From: Campylobacterales bacterium
GTDB lineage: Bacteria; Campylobacterota; Campylobacteria; Campylobacterales; QNZT01
Reading direction: 5' to 3'
Assembly (NCBI GenBank): GCA_027023305.1
Contig: JALVVR010000048.1
Coordinates: forward strand, 171,579 to 235,578
DNA length: 64,000 bases
Shown here one piece after another: positions 10,656 through 20,079 of this stretch. A model generated the notes under the pieces. It searched no databases and was not told where the DNA came from. It was given only the letters and a program-made list of their open reading frames with translations. A program made the position numbers and the translations under genes. Numbering within the stretch: position 1 is the stretch's first letter; each line of letters starts with the position of its first letter.

Positions 10656-12892
10656 GACTCACCTTGCCCTACTTTTATTTTATTATACCTATAAATTCCC
10701 CACAACTTTTGTCCTTCAAAATTCATATCAAAGTTTGGTAAAATTCCGATAGTTCCTTTTAAGTTTTCATCTACTCTAAACTCTTTACAAACTTTTAATC
10801 CATCTATTTCAAAGTTTATCGTATCTCCATCTTTAATCTTAGCTGCAACTGCAAACTGAGCTGAACCAACTACTCTTCCATCTTTTGGAAGGTGTTCACA
10901 GATGTTAGAGAAAACATTTTTTTGTGAGTTAGGATTACAACTATATATAACTACACCATCATAACTATCTATCTCACTAACTTCATCCAGCTTAATCCTT
11001 GCAGTGACTTTTTTAGTTTCTAAGTCATAACCTCTGATCTCTTCACCTGCATTTGTAAAAACATTTGGTAAGTGATCAAAATCTTCACTTTTGAAGCCTT
11101 TATCAGTTGGTAACTCTTTTGTGTAATCAATAGTGTATTTTTGATTTACTCCTAACTCATTTGCTATATCATTTAGACAAAATCCATCAAATTTTACAGC
11201 AGGATTTGTAGGAACTACTTTTTTGTTTATGTTTGTAAATGTTCCCTCTTGTTGATTAAGAGCTGGAATATTTACATCTCCACCATCTTCAAGAGCACTT
11301 AGAACAAAATCTCCAACTTGATTATATCCGATAGAGTAACTTCCCTCTTTATCATCAAGATCACATATCAAACTAACACCAAGAGTGTTTACAAGTGGTG
11401 GGATTATTATCACATGAAAATCACTATATTTTTCAATCAATCCTAAAATCTTAGCTATATTTTTAGCATTTGGATGAGCATAGAGATCATTTCCTACCAC
11501 AAACGAAAGAGATTTTTTTCTTTTTAAATCTTTTGCAAACTTTTCTATCTCTTCTTCACCTACATTACTCTCAGCACTTAGGTATCCATCATCTAACTCT
11601 TCTAAAAATTCCTTAGCACCTTTTACCAACTTTTTATTTTCACCGATGATAGCTTTTGCCAAAAGAGCTATAACACCTTCTTCACTTCCTACTTCGTATT
11701 TGATATGAGTAGATGCTATCCCCTCCAATGCTTTATCTTCTATTGGATGACAATAATAATAAGTTGCACGATGCTTTTTAACTGCATCATTTATCCTAAA
11801 CTTCATGCTAGACATATCATCAGCTATTTTAGTCCCCAAAGTTACTATAAAATCACTATTTTTAACTTTATCACTAAGTCCATGATACAAAGTATCTCCA
11901 GTTATAGAAGAAAATGCCTTTAAAAAGTTTTGATAATTTTTAGCTTCTGGATTTATCAGTTTATATCCATATTTTTCTTTCAGTTTTTGAAGAATTAAAG
12001 CTTCTTCATTTGTAATAAGAGAGGTAAACTTGATAGTATCGGCTTTTTTAAAATTTTCTACACATTTTGTCAAATCTTCTTTTGTATTTTCACCTCTGTT
12101 TTCATAGTCATAACCATATCTACAAATACCACTTATACTATCAAACTCATACTCACTTCTAACTCTGTATATAGTATCTCTTTTTACCTCATAGTAAATC
12201 AAACTTGCTAGTGGTGAGTGGATACATGAAGCTGGAATTCTTTTTTGCTCCCAAGCATTTGTTTTATAGTTAAAATCTTTATCACTCAAAGCTCCAACAG
12301 GACAAACAGCTGCACATTCTCCCCAATCTACATTTTTATCATCAGGTTTTGTGTTTATAATAGTTGAGTTATAACCACCAGCTTTTACTTTTAAAGCACC
12401 ATCCCCTACTATTTCGTTTGAAACTCTTACACATCTCTCACAAAGTATGCAAAGATATGGATCATAAGTGATATTTCCCCAGTCTTGAACTTCTCTTTTT
12501 TGCTCTTTTGCACTAAAGTTTTGGCTGACTACTCCCATCTCCATAGTTTTACCTTGAAGATCACACTCTCCACTTTTTGGACAAGCTCCACACTGCAAAG
12601 GGTGATTTACATCATACATTTTCAAGATATTTTGTCTTTGTTTGTAAAGTTCATCACTATTTGTAGTAACTTTTATACCCTCGAGAGCTTTTTCTTGACA
12701 TGAAAGGATATTTCCTTCCATACCTTCAACCTCTACAATACAAACTCTACAACTTGAAATAGGCTTTACTTTTGAAAGGTAGCACATAGTTGGGATGTAC
12801 ATACCATTTCTTCTAGCAGCTTGAAGTATGCTATCACCCTTGTGGGCAACTACCTCTTTTCCATCTATATTAAGTTTTATTGTTTCACTCAT
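10652..12892 (-). CDS. nuoG: NADH-quinone oxidoreductase subunit G, copy 2 (canonical N4 ligands)
   Basis: 746-residue paralogue of the following gene. The [2Fe-2S] ligands C37, C48, C51, C65 and the His-Cys3 cluster H97, C101, C104, C110 are present. The next block reads CILCERCVRVS and GECAAVCPVGAL: C148, C151, C154 and C197 make one N4-type cluster, with C193 spare, and the second set found in copy 1 is absent. The degenerate molybdopterin domain follows and shares LNQQEGTFTNI and a KELP segment with copy 1. The two copies probably occupy different positions or states in the peripheral arm; which one contacts the NuoF-like protein is not visible. It lies 1 nt after the nuoF-like gene. Confidence 0.92.
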   Translation of the reverse strand: MSETIKLNIDGKEVVAHKGDSILQAARRNGMYIPTMCYLSKVKPISSCRVCIVEVEGMEGNILSCQEKALEGIKVTTNSDELYKQRQNILKMYDVNHPLQCGACPKSGECDLQGKTMEMGVVSQNFSAKEQKREVQDWGNITYDPYLCILCERCVRVSNEIVGDGALKVKAGGYNSTIINTKPDDKNVDWGECAAVCPVGALSDKDFNYKTNAWEQKRIPASCIHSPLASLIYYEVKRDTIYRVRSEYEFDSISGICRYGYDYENRGENTKEDLTKCVENFKKADTIKFTSLITNEEALILQKLKEKYGYKLINPEAKNYQNFLKAFSSITGDTLYHGLSDKVKNSDFIVTLGTKIADDMSSMKFRINDAVKKHRATYYYCHPIEDKALEGIASTHIKYEVGSEEGVIALLAKAIIGENKKLVKGAKEFLEELDDGYLSAESNVGEEEIEKFAKDLKRKKSLSFVVGNDLYAHPNAKNIAKILGLIEKYSDFHVIIIPPLVNTLGVSLICDLDDKEGSYSIGYNQVGDFVLSALEDGGDVNIPALNQQEGTFTNINKKVVPTNPAVKFDGFCLNDIANELGVNQKYTIDYTKELPTDKGFKSEDFDHLPNVFTNAGEEIRGYDLETKKVTARIKLDEVSEIDSYDGVVIYSCNPNSQKNVFSNICEHLPKDGRVVGSAQFAVAAKIKDGDTINFEIDGLKVCKEFRVDENLKGTIGILPNFDMNFEGQKLWGIYRYNKIKVGQGES

Positions 12893-12893
12893 A

Positions 12894-14894
12894 CTACACC
12901 GCCACCATTGCTATATAATAACATCTCATACATCTACTAGCTTCATCAACTGCTTGCTCATTTGTAAATCCAAAGTTTACCTCTTCTTGTGTAAACTTTC
13001 TACTCTCAGCTGGAAGTTTTTCGCTTACCTCTCTTGGAAGTCCTTTTATCCATCCCGTTACTTCTTCTTTTTTGTTATAAACTTTTAGTTTTGATAAGTG
13101 ATCTTCCATGATTTCTTCATCAGTTAAAGTAAGCTTATCACTATGCACATATCTACTCATGACAGAAGCTGCTCTTTTTGCTTGACCAACTGCATTTACG
13201 ATAGTCATAGGACCATATTCACAGTCTCCTGCAGCAAAGATACCTTTTCTACTTGTTTGATAAGTTTTACCATCAGTTTTCAAAGTTCTCCAACTTGTCA
13301 TTTCTAATTCCCATTCTTCAGGAAGATAGCTCAAATCTGCATCTTGACTAACTGCAGGGATAAGATAATCACACTCTATCTCAAAATCAGCACCCTCTAT
13401 TTTAACAAGTTGAGCTCTTCCCCCATCAGGATCAGGAACTAACTCAAATCTGTTTACTTTTAACTTTGTAAGTTTATCATTTTCATCAAATATCTCTTCA
13501 ATAGCAGAGTGAAATATAAACTCAACACCCTCTTCTACTGCTTCATGATACTCTTCCCATGAAGTATTTCTTACAATTGTTTTTTCATCTCTACGATAAA
13601 GCATGATGACTTTTTTGGCCCCTGCTCTTATAGAACATCTAACAACATCCATAGAAGTAAATCCACCACCAACACAAACAACTGTTTTTCCACTCAAATC
13701 AACTGGTTCACAAAGATTCCATTTTACAGATAGGTTTATATCATCCAAAAACTGTATAGCTGGCCAATATCCTTCTATCTCTGGTCTTTCATTTGTTGCT
13801 CTTACTTTTTTACTTATTCTAGTTCCACTAGCAAGTAATACTGCATCATAACTCTCTTCAAACTCTCTGAGCATATCAGCCGTAACTTTAGTATTTAGTA
13901 TAAATTCTACTCCATCCAATGCTCCAACAGCTTCTATATCTTTACTATAAGCATCATAAGGCATCCTATACTCTGGAACTCCAACTGCAACCTCTCCACC
14001 TAAAACTGGTAACTCATCATAAACATCACAAGCAACACCATCAAGAGCCAAATAATAAGCTCCTGCAAGTCCAGCAGGTCCTGCTCCAACAATCGCTACT
14101 TTTTTACCATTCAAAGGTTTTTGAGGATATGGATAGTTAAAATCAAGTCCATGATCACTCTCATAATCAGCACCTATTCTCTTAAGTTCCATGATAGACA
14201 CTGCTTCATCCAAATTTGCTCTTCTACAAGCATCTTCACAAGGATGAGGACAAACCCTACCACAAGTATGAGCTAGAGGCATTGTTTGTTTTGTAGCTTT
14301 TAAACTATCTATAAACTGTAAATCTCTAACACCCTCTATATAAGCTGGTATATCAACATGATCTGGACATGCATCTGAACAAGGAGCTGTTATTTTTGCT
14401 ATATAGTTTATATCTTCGTTACTATAATCTTTTGAAGCTTTTTTAGTCTTTATAAGTTCATCTACATCATCTTTGAAGTAATTTAAAATATCTAAAAGAG
14501 GTTTTGGAACTGTTCTTCCTATCTCACACTTTGAAGTTTTCATCATAGTATCACTTATCTCTTTTAAGTGTTCTACATCATCAGTTGTTCCAGCACCTCT
14601 TGCTATCTTGTCGAAAAGATCATAAAGTATTCTACCACCCCATCTTCCAGGAGCACATCTTCCACAAGCTTCACTATATTCTTGATATTGAGCTGCATAC
14701 ATAGTACCTGCTTTTATGACATCAACATCTTCACTAAAAACAACTAATCCATCCCATCCGATGAAAATCTTACTGTTTTTATTTCCATCATAAGTAGAAG
14801 GTACTTTAAAAGCACTCTCACTCCACTCCTCTACTGGCTTACCACGGTTATCTATAAACTCGTCTTGCCAAGTGGAGAAAAGGACTTTACTCAA
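12894..14894 (-). CDS. NuoF-position flavoprotein: NuoF C-terminal-like domain fused to a GltD-like FAD/NAD(P) module
   Basis: 666 residues at the place of nuoF. Residues ~45-150 resemble the C-terminal N3-cluster region of NuoF: C77, C80 and C123 sit at canonical spacing, but the third ligand is Gly83 (CGRCAPGR). The NuoF Rossmann/FMN/NADH domain is missing. Residues ~165-245 are a GltD-type iron-sulfur region (C172, C176, C211, C215, C219, C223; CGRVCPHPCEDAC). Residues ~262-640 form two dinucleotide folds: FAD (VAIVGAGPAGLAGAY) and NAD(P)H (VVCVGGGFTSMD), then GIFAAGDCEYGPMTIVNAVG. It probably feeds electrons from NAD(P)H or a ferredoxin/flavodoxin into complex I; the donor is inference. 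It overlaps the nuoE-like gene by 4 nt. Confidence 0.85.
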   Translation of the reverse strand: MSKVLFSTWQDEFIDNRGKPVEEWSESAFKVPSTYDGNKNSKIFIGWDGLVVFSEDVDVIKAGTMYAAQYQEYSEACGRCAPGRWGGRILYDLFDKIARGAGTTDDVEHLKEISDTMMKTSKCEIGRTVPKPLLDILNYFKDDVDELIKTKKASKDYSNEDINYIAKITAPCSDACPDHVDIPAYIEGVRDLQFIDSLKATKQTMPLAHTCGRVCPHPCEDACRRANLDEAVSIMELKRIGADYESDHGLDFNYPYPQKPLNGKKVAIVGAGPAGLAGAYYLALDGVACDVYDELPVLGGEVAVGVPEYRMPYDAYSKDIEAVGALDGVEFILNTKVTADMLREFEESYDAVLLASGTRISKKVRATNERPEIEGYWPAIQFLDDINLSVKWNLCEPVDLSGKTVVCVGGGFTSMDVVRCSIRAGAKKVIMLYRRDEKTIVRNTSWEEYHEAVEEGVEFIFHSAIEEIFDENDKLTKLKVNRFELVPDPDGGRAQLVKIEGADFEIECDYLIPAVSQDADLSYLPEEWELEMTSWRTLKTDGKTYQTSRKGIFAAGDCEYGPMTIVNAVGQAKRAASVMSRYVHSDKLTLTDEEIMEDHLSKLKVYNKKEEVTGWIKGLPREVSEKLPAESRKFTQEEVNFGFTNEQAVDEASRCMRCYYIAMVAV

Positions 14895-15127
14895 GATGCT
14901 TTCCTTTTAACAACAAGACTCCAATCAACCTCGTTGAATTTCAAAGAGTTTCTTACTTCATGACCGGCTTCACTCATAATATCAAAGCTCTTTTGTATAG
15001 GAGAAAAGTCACCTATCTCAAACAAAAATATACAAACTTCATTTGGTTTTATATCTTTTTCCATAATCTCTAACATTCTGTTATAAAGTTTCTCTTCTTT
15101 ATGTTTTCTTAAATCATATCTTTGCAT
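14891..15127 (-). CDS. Small NuoE-position protein (HP1264/Cj1575c-like)
   Basis: 78 residues between nuoD and the nuoF-like gene, at the place of nuoE. It has no cysteine, so it cannot carry the N1a [2Fe-2S] cluster of true NuoE (~160 residues). Only a short thioredoxin-fold-like core (KPNEVCIFLFEIGDF has the one exception, a single Cys at about residue 32) is apparent, which is still too few ligands for a cluster. Campylobacter and Helicobacter have a protein of the same size at this position. It is presumably a structural or adaptor piece for the unusual electron-input module. Confidence 0.8.
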   Translation of the reverse strand: MQRYDLRKHKEEKLYNRMLEIMEKDIKPNEVCIFLFEIGDFSPIQKSFDIMSEAGHEVRNSLKFNEVDWSLVVKRKAS

Positions 15128-15136
15128 ATTTTTTCC

Positions 15137-16369
15137 TTATCTATCGATCTCGCCAAATACGATATTTAAGTTACCTATAATAGTAACAACATCAGCTATA
15201 TAAGTTCCTACTAGCATCTCTTGTAAAACACTTGTATGCCAAAAACTAGGAGCTCTTAGTTTTATTCTATGTGGATACGGCTCACCTTGAGAATTTATAT
15301 AGAATCCAAGTTCACCTTTTGGAGACTCAGTTGCCACATAAACTTCACCTACTGGTGGTCTCATGCCTTGTGTAACAAGTACAAAGTGCTGCATCAAAGC
15401 AAAGTTATCAGTCATTAATGACTCTTTTGGTGCTGAAATATACTCAGGAACTTTAGCCATAAGCTGAGGCTGAGTTTTTTTATACATTGGAATTAATTGC
15501 TCTATAATCTTGATAGATTGTCTCATCTCTTGCATATAAAGCTTATACCTTCCGTAACTATCATTTGTATCACTAACAGGTACTTGAAACTCCAACTCAT
15601 CATAAAGTTCATAAGGCTCTTCTTTTCTTATATCCCAAGCAACTCCACTACCTCTAAGAGTTGCACCAGTGCATCCCCAACTAATAGCATTTTCTGCACT
15701 CAACACACCAACATGCTCTAGTCTCATTTTCCAAATTCTATTTTGGTCTAGTAAACCTTCATAATCTTCTATATCCTTAGGAAATCTTGTTATAAATGCC
15801 CTAAGTTTTTCTATCCATCCAGGAGCTAAGTCTAGTGGAACTCCACCAATTCTAACTGCACTATGAGTAAGTCTTGCACCACAATAATCCTCCATCAAGT
15901 CCATAGCAAATTCTCTTTCTCTAAAACAATAAAGGAATATACTCATTGCTCCTACATCAAGTGCATGAGTTGCTAACCAAAAAAGGTGTGAGATTATTCT
16001 GTTTAACTCTAAAAGCATAGTTCTTATAACTTTTGCTCTTCTTGGAACTTTTTCTTCTATCCCTAAAAGTCTCTCAACTGCTAGGGCATATCCATAGTTG
16101 TTTGAAGTAGCTGCTATATAATCCATCCTATCTGTTGTAGGTAAAAACTCATTATATATCATGTTCTCAGCCATCTTCTCCATACCACGATGAAGATAAC
16201 CAACATCAGGAGTAGCTTTTACAACCTGTTCACCATCAAGTTCAAGTATAAGTCTAAGCTGACCATGAGCTGAAGGGTGTTGAGGTCCGAAGTTTACTAT
16301 CATAGTATTATCTTCTCTCTCAAAAGCCAAGTTTTCATAAAAAGGTTTTAATCTATTTCTTGTTTGCAT
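15137..16369 (-). CDS. nuoD: NADH-quinone oxidoreductase subunit D (complex I)
   Basis: 410-residue 49-kDa-type subunit that lines the quinone pocket together with NuoB. The signature [20 protein letters not shown] is near residue 28-47, with [11 protein letters not shown] (~75-86), [15 protein letters not shown] and the C-terminal [12 protein letters not shown] all visible. It is separate from NuoC, as usual outside enterobacteria. It starts 2 nt after nuoC. Confidence 0.97.
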   Translation of the reverse strand: MQTRNRLKPFYENLAFEREDNTMIVNFGPQHPSAHGQLRLILELDGEQVVKATPDVGYLHRGMEKMAENMIYNEFLPTTDRMDYIAATSNNYGYALAVERLLGIEEKVPRRAKVIRTMLLELNRIISHLFWLATHALDVGAMSIFLYCFREREFAMDLMEDYCGARLTHSAVRIGGVPLDLAPGWIEKLRAFITRFPKDIEDYEGLLDQNRIWKMRLEHVGVLSAENAISWGCTGATLRGSGVAWDIRKEEPYELYDELEFQVPVSDTNDSYGRYKLYMQEMRQSIKIIEQLIPMYKKTQPQLMAKVPEYISAPKESLMTDNFALMQHFVLVTQGMRPPVGEVYVATESPKGELGFYINSQGEPYPHRIKLRAPSFWHTSVLQEMLVGTYIADVVTIIGNLNIVFGEIDR

Positions 16370-16371
16370 GG

Positions 16372-17175
16372 CTACTTCCTATCTGATAATATTTTTTGAT
16401 TTTTCTTACTAAACTTAGTAATAAGTGGTACTCCACCCTCTTCTTGGAACTCTTCAAAGTTTGCATCAACTTCTTTTGGATTAGCTCCTCTTGCAACTTC
16501 TTTACCTATTCTTGCAAAATGCTCAGTATCTTTTGGATCTATTCTTTTAGTATCTCTTATTTCTGGTCCAACTACTTCTCTATGCTCTTTTCCAAAGATA
16601 GTATCTATCTCGTACCATTGAGCATCTTCATCACCTTGAAGTGGATAAGATTTTCTAAGTGGATGACCAGTCCAATCATCAGGCATAAGAATTCTTTTTA
16701 AGTTAGGATGTCCATTTGATACTATTCCTAGCATATCATACATCTCTCTTTCAGCCCAATCAGCACTTTTATATATATCATATAAACTATCTATTGCTTG
16801 ATTTTCTTTGATAGAGTATTTTACTCTTAATCTTTTTCTTTTATCCATAGATAAAAATTGATAAAAAACTTCCAACTCTCCACTCTTAGCTAAAAAGTCA
16901 TTTGCACTCATCTCACTTAACTGAGTATAAGTCAATTTCTCTTTTAAAAGTTTAGCAACAGTTACTATATCATGTCTGTTTTCAAGTATGATAACTAACT
17001 GACCTTTTTGTATATAAGCTTCTTTTACCTTAGCTTTTTTACTAATAACTGCTAAATCTTTACTAAATACCTCATCACTCTCTACTTCCTCTTTTGGAAC
17101 TTGAGGAGCAACAAAAAATCTATCTTTATAGTAAACCTTTGCTTGTGCATTACTTTTATCTTGATAAGTTCTCAT
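16372..17175 (-). CDS. nuoC: NADH-quinone oxidoreductase subunit C (complex I)
   Basis: 267-residue 30-kDa-type subunit of the peripheral arm. The conserved signature [20 protein letters not shown] followed by [20 protein letters not shown] lies around residues 137-180. The N-terminal ~80 residues and the C-terminal ~60 residues extend beyond the core and look poorly conserved. Its start codon overlaps the nuoB stop by 1 nt. Confidence 0.95.
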   Translation of the reverse strand: MRTYQDKSNAQAKVYYKDRFFVAPQVPKEEVESDEVFSKDLAVISKKAKVKEAYIQKGQLVIILENRHDIVTVAKLLKEKLTYTQLSEMSANDFLAKSGELEVFYQFLSMDKRKRLRVKYSIKENQAIDSLYDIYKSADWAEREMYDMLGIVSNGHPNLKRILMPDDWTGHPLRKSYPLQGDEDAQWYEIDTIFGKEHREVVGPEIRDTKRIDPKDTEHFARIGKEVARGANPKEVDANFEEFQEEGGVPLITKFSKKNQKILSDRK

Positions 17176-17684
17176 TACACCAACCTCTTAGTTTTTGCTT
17201 TTTGAAAAGCTGATTGTTTTCTTATTTTCTTTTGTAGCATCATGACTGCATATTGCAAAGTCTCAGGTCTAGGTGCACATCCAGGGAGATATATATCAAC
17301 CGGTATTATCCTATCAACACCTTGAACAGTTGCATAAGTATTAAACATTCCACCTGTATTTGCACAACTTCCCATGCTGATAACCCATTTTGGCTCTGTC
17401 ATCTGATCATATAATCTTCTGATAAATTGAGCATGTTTTTTTGTTAGGGTTCCAGCAACTACCATAACATCTGCTTGTCTAGGACTAGCTCTAAAAATAG
17501 TACCAAATCTATCAAAGTCATAACGACTTGCTCCCGAAGCCATCATCTCGATAGCACAACAAGCTAAACCATAAGTCAAAGCCCACAAAGAGTTACTTCT
17601 ACCCCACTGAACAAGTTTATCAACCGTAGTTAGAGCTACTGGTAGCCCACTATCTGCCATATAATTTACTTTATGCTGTGCCAT
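17175..17684 (-). CDS. nuoB: NADH-quinone oxidoreductase subunit B, cluster N2 (complex I)
   Basis: 169-residue subunit carrying cluster N2, the last electron carrier before quinone. The adjacent cysteine pair is in [12 protein letters not shown], with further ligands in GSCANTGG and PGCAPRPE. I chose the ATG at 17684, because GGAG lies about 8 nt upstream; the longer frame from 17705 (seven more residues) would swallow that ribosome site. The start lies inside the nuoA 3' end (19-nt overlap). Confidence 0.97.
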   Translation of the reverse strand: MAQHKVNYMADSGLPVALTTVDKLVQWGRSNSLWALTYGLACCAIEMMASGASRYDFDRFGTIFRASPRQADVMVVAGTLTKKHAQFIRRLYDQMTEPKWVISMGSCANTGGMFNTYATVQGVDRIIPVDIYLPGCAPRPETLQYAVMMLQKKIRKQSAFQKAKTKRLV

Positions 17685-18055
17685 TCTAATGCTCCTTTTT
17701 TCCATGCATATACAAAACCAATTGTTAACAATACTATAAATATAACCATCTCAGCAAAACCAAACATACCAAGAACTTTAAAATCAATAGCCCATGGAAA
17801 CATAAATATAATCTCTACATCAAACAATATAAATAAAAGTGCAAACAGATAAAACTGTGCTGACATAGTATTTGGCTGTTTAGAAACCTCAGGTCCACAC
17901 TCATAAACACTAAGCTTCAACTTCTCATTGTCAAGTCTTGCTAACTTTCTACTTACAAATCTTGAGATATTTGTAGTAGCAGTAAAAGCTATAAATGTCA
18001 AAACAAAAAAGACAAATGCCCCAAAATATGGATGATTAACTACTGTATGTTCCAT
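17666..18055 (-). CDS. nuoA: NADH-quinone oxidoreductase subunit A (complex I)
   Basis: 129-residue membrane subunit (ND3 family), first gene of the operon. Three hydrophobic helices are seen, with the conserved loop [11 protein letters not shown] containing the ND3-type cysteine, and [13 protein letters not shown]. An AGGAAG ribosome site precedes the ATG. The ~140 bp upstream to the AAA+ gene must hold the operon promoter; several AT-rich candidate -10 boxes exist and I cannot choose among them. Confidence 0.96.
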   Translation of the reverse strand: MEHTVVNHPYFGAFVFFVLTFIAFTATTNISRFVSRKLARLDNEKLKLSVYECGPEVSKQPNTMSAQFYLFALLFILFDVEIIFMFPWAIDFKVLGMFGFAEMVIFIVLLTIGFVYAWKKGALEWHSIK

Positions 18056-18196
18056 ACTCTTCCTTTTTTTTAAATTTTATTACTCAAATATTACTTTTTA
18101 TAATATTTCACCGTATCTATAATTCTACATTAAAAATCTTAATAATGCTTCACAATTTTAACACAAATTTGAAGTTACTTTTTGTAACACTCACTT

Positions 18197-20005
18197 TTAA
18201 AACTCAAATCCCATCTTCTTCTCCTCTCCGAAAGTACCTTTTATCTCTCTTTGTATCTCTTCTAAAAAGTCCTTGTTTTCAAAGGTTGGTTCATCTTTTA
18301 TAGCCACTTTTATAGCTGTATTTTTAACTACAACACTTATCTGTCCTCCACTAAGATTTGCTTTTGCTAACTCTTCTATATTTACTGTTTTACTATCAAG
18401 TGCTACTTTTGGTAACATTTTAGCCCATAGCTTTACTCGCTGTTCAAGGTTTGGTTTTGAGAACTCTATCTTATAATCAAACCGTCTTGAAAATGCACTA
18501 TCCAAAGTCTCTAAAAGGTTTGTAGTTGCTATCAAAATCCCACTAAACTTCTCTATCTGCTCTAAAAAGATATTTTGCATCTGATTATGCATCTTATCAC
18601 TTCCACTTCCTCCAGTCGTTCTACTACTTAAAAACTGATCAGCTTCATTTAAAAGTAGTACTGGATGAGACTTACTCTTTTTTGTAAGGTCATTGTATGT
18701 GTCAAAAATCTTTCTTACATTTTTCTCACTCTCTCCCACATACATAGAAAGAATCTTTGAACAATCAAAACTTAAAACCTTTCTTTTCAAATTTTTTGCC
18801 AAGGAGTATGCAGTCATAGTCTTTCCAGTCCCTGGAGGTCCATAAAAAAGTAACTTGGCATCTACATTTGAGTTTGTTTTTATACCCCACTCTTTAAGCC
18901 TTTTTGCTACTTTTTTATCTACTTGTTTAAGAACTCCTTTTAAAAGCTCATCAGTTTTTGGATGAAGCACTACATCTTTTAAAGTAGTCTTGGGTGTAAC
19001 AAGCTCAAATATCTCTTGCTCTTTTATAAGTGTATCGATTGTTATCTTCTCACTCTTTTTAAGCTTATTTGGATGCATGATAGTTTGTAAAATTTCCTCT
19101 TCGATAAAAAAGCTTCTACTAACCCCACCAAAAGCTGTAAGCATCTCATCATAATCGATAATCTCTTTTTCTATCAAAGTAGATCCCTCTTCTAAAAGAC
19201 TTCTGTTTTTTATCTTGTCATAGTCATTTTCACTTATCAAGTTTATAAGATTATTCATCTCTCTTAAAGAATCTATCTCACTAGAATACTCCTCTTTTAA
19301 AAGTACCAAAAATATAATCTGCTCTTTTTGCTTTAACTCATACTTTGAAAATAGCTCCTCAACAGTAAGCTTGTTTTTTGTACTTGTAACTCTTTCATTG
19401 ATTCTAGTTTCAAGTAGTTTAAGCCTATTTTTTAGTCTATCAATACTAAGTGAGTTATCAGGATAGTTTTCTCTTATATTAGCTATCTTTTGGTAAATCT
19501 CTATACGAGAAAACTGGTCTCTTAGATACTCCAAGTGGTCACTGTAAGCAGTAGATTCAGGAAGCTCAACCTCTAAAGTCCCCTCCTCTAAAAGCTTTTG
19601 AAAACTTGGACTTAAAGTAACAGAAGAGTTTATAAGCTCTAAAGTAGATACATCTATACTCTTTGATTCAAAAAGACTACTGATACTAAGCCAACCAAGA
19701 TGTAAAAGATTTTTCACCATAGGAAGCTTCTGCACATAGTTATACTCTCCATTATCTGGATAAATCTCATTTAAAACCATATATACTAAACTCTCACTAG
19801 AGCCCTCGATATGCTTTTTTACTATATTTTGCAAAATCTCAGCTTCATCTTTTGAACATTTTAGATGAGAGTAAATTTTTGCTTTTGTTATATCTTTTAC
19901 TTTTATAAAGTCTATTAGGTATTCCAAATTTATTTCCTTGACTAAAAATATCTTCAATGACAGCTTCATCTGTTCATTGCTAGATATTATTACATTAGTT
20001 TTCAT
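18197..20005 (-). CDS. AAA+ ATPase of unknown role
   Basis: 602 residues. The first ~340 are helical, charged and unassigned. The AAA+ module begins near residue 340: Walker A FYGPPGTGKTMTAYS (~388), Walker B VLLLNEADQFL (~452), sensor IATTNLLETLD and arginine finger FSRRFDYKIEF (~508), then a helical lid. The Walker B has Asn-Glu-Ala-Asp where classical AAA proteins have Asp-Glu; this NEAD form occurs in a family of bacterial AAA proteins without assigned function. It is monocistronic between nuoA and the MFS gene, and its target is not visible. Confidence 0.75.
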   Translation of the reverse strand: MKTNVIISSNEQMKLSLKIFLVKEINLEYLIDFIKVKDITKAKIYSHLKCSKDEAEILQNIVKKHIEGSSESLVYMVLNEIYPDNGEYNYVQKLPMVKNLLHLGWLSISSLFESKSIDVSTLELINSSVTLSPSFQKLLEEGTLEVELPESTAYSDHLEYLRDQFSRIEIYQKIANIRENYPDNSLSIDRLKNRLKLLETRINERVTSTKNKLTVEELFSKYELKQKEQIIFLVLLKEEYSSEIDSLREMNNLINLISENDYDKIKNRSLLEEGSTLIEKEIIDYDEMLTAFGGVSRSFFIEEEILQTIMHPNKLKKSEKITIDTLIKEQEIFELVTPKTTLKDVVLHPKTDELLKGVLKQVDKKVAKRLKEWGIKTNSNVDAKLLFYGPPGTGKTMTAYSLAKNLKRKVLSFDCSKILSMYVGESEKNVRKIFDTYNDLTKKSKSHPVLLLNEADQFLSSRTTGGSGSDKMHNQMQNIFLEQIEKFSGILIATTNLLETLDSAFSRRFDYKIEFSKPNLEQRVKLWAKMLPKVALDSKTVNIEELAKANLSGGQISVVVKNTAIKVAIKDEPTFENKDFLEEIQREIKGTFGEEKKMGFEF

Positions 20006-20079
20006 ATTTCAAAGAATTATTATATGATTATTAACTTATTGGGAGTAAAATCGGACAATTTTTATATCAAAGGATAATC

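Noticed and set aside
10652-12892. nuoG copy 2 as a decaying pseudogene
   Set aside because: Full-length frame, intact [2Fe-2S], His-Cys3 and N4 ligands and coupled translation argue for a working gene.
18174-18188. GTTAC-TTTTT-GTAAC hairpin between the AAA+ gene and nuoA
   Set aside because: Only a 5-bp stem without a U run; too weak to call a terminator or regulatory site in AT-rich DNA.
18056-18196. A defined nuo promoter
   Set aside because: Several TA-rich boxes could be -10 elements and no convincing -35 stands at proper distance, so no single site can be supported.
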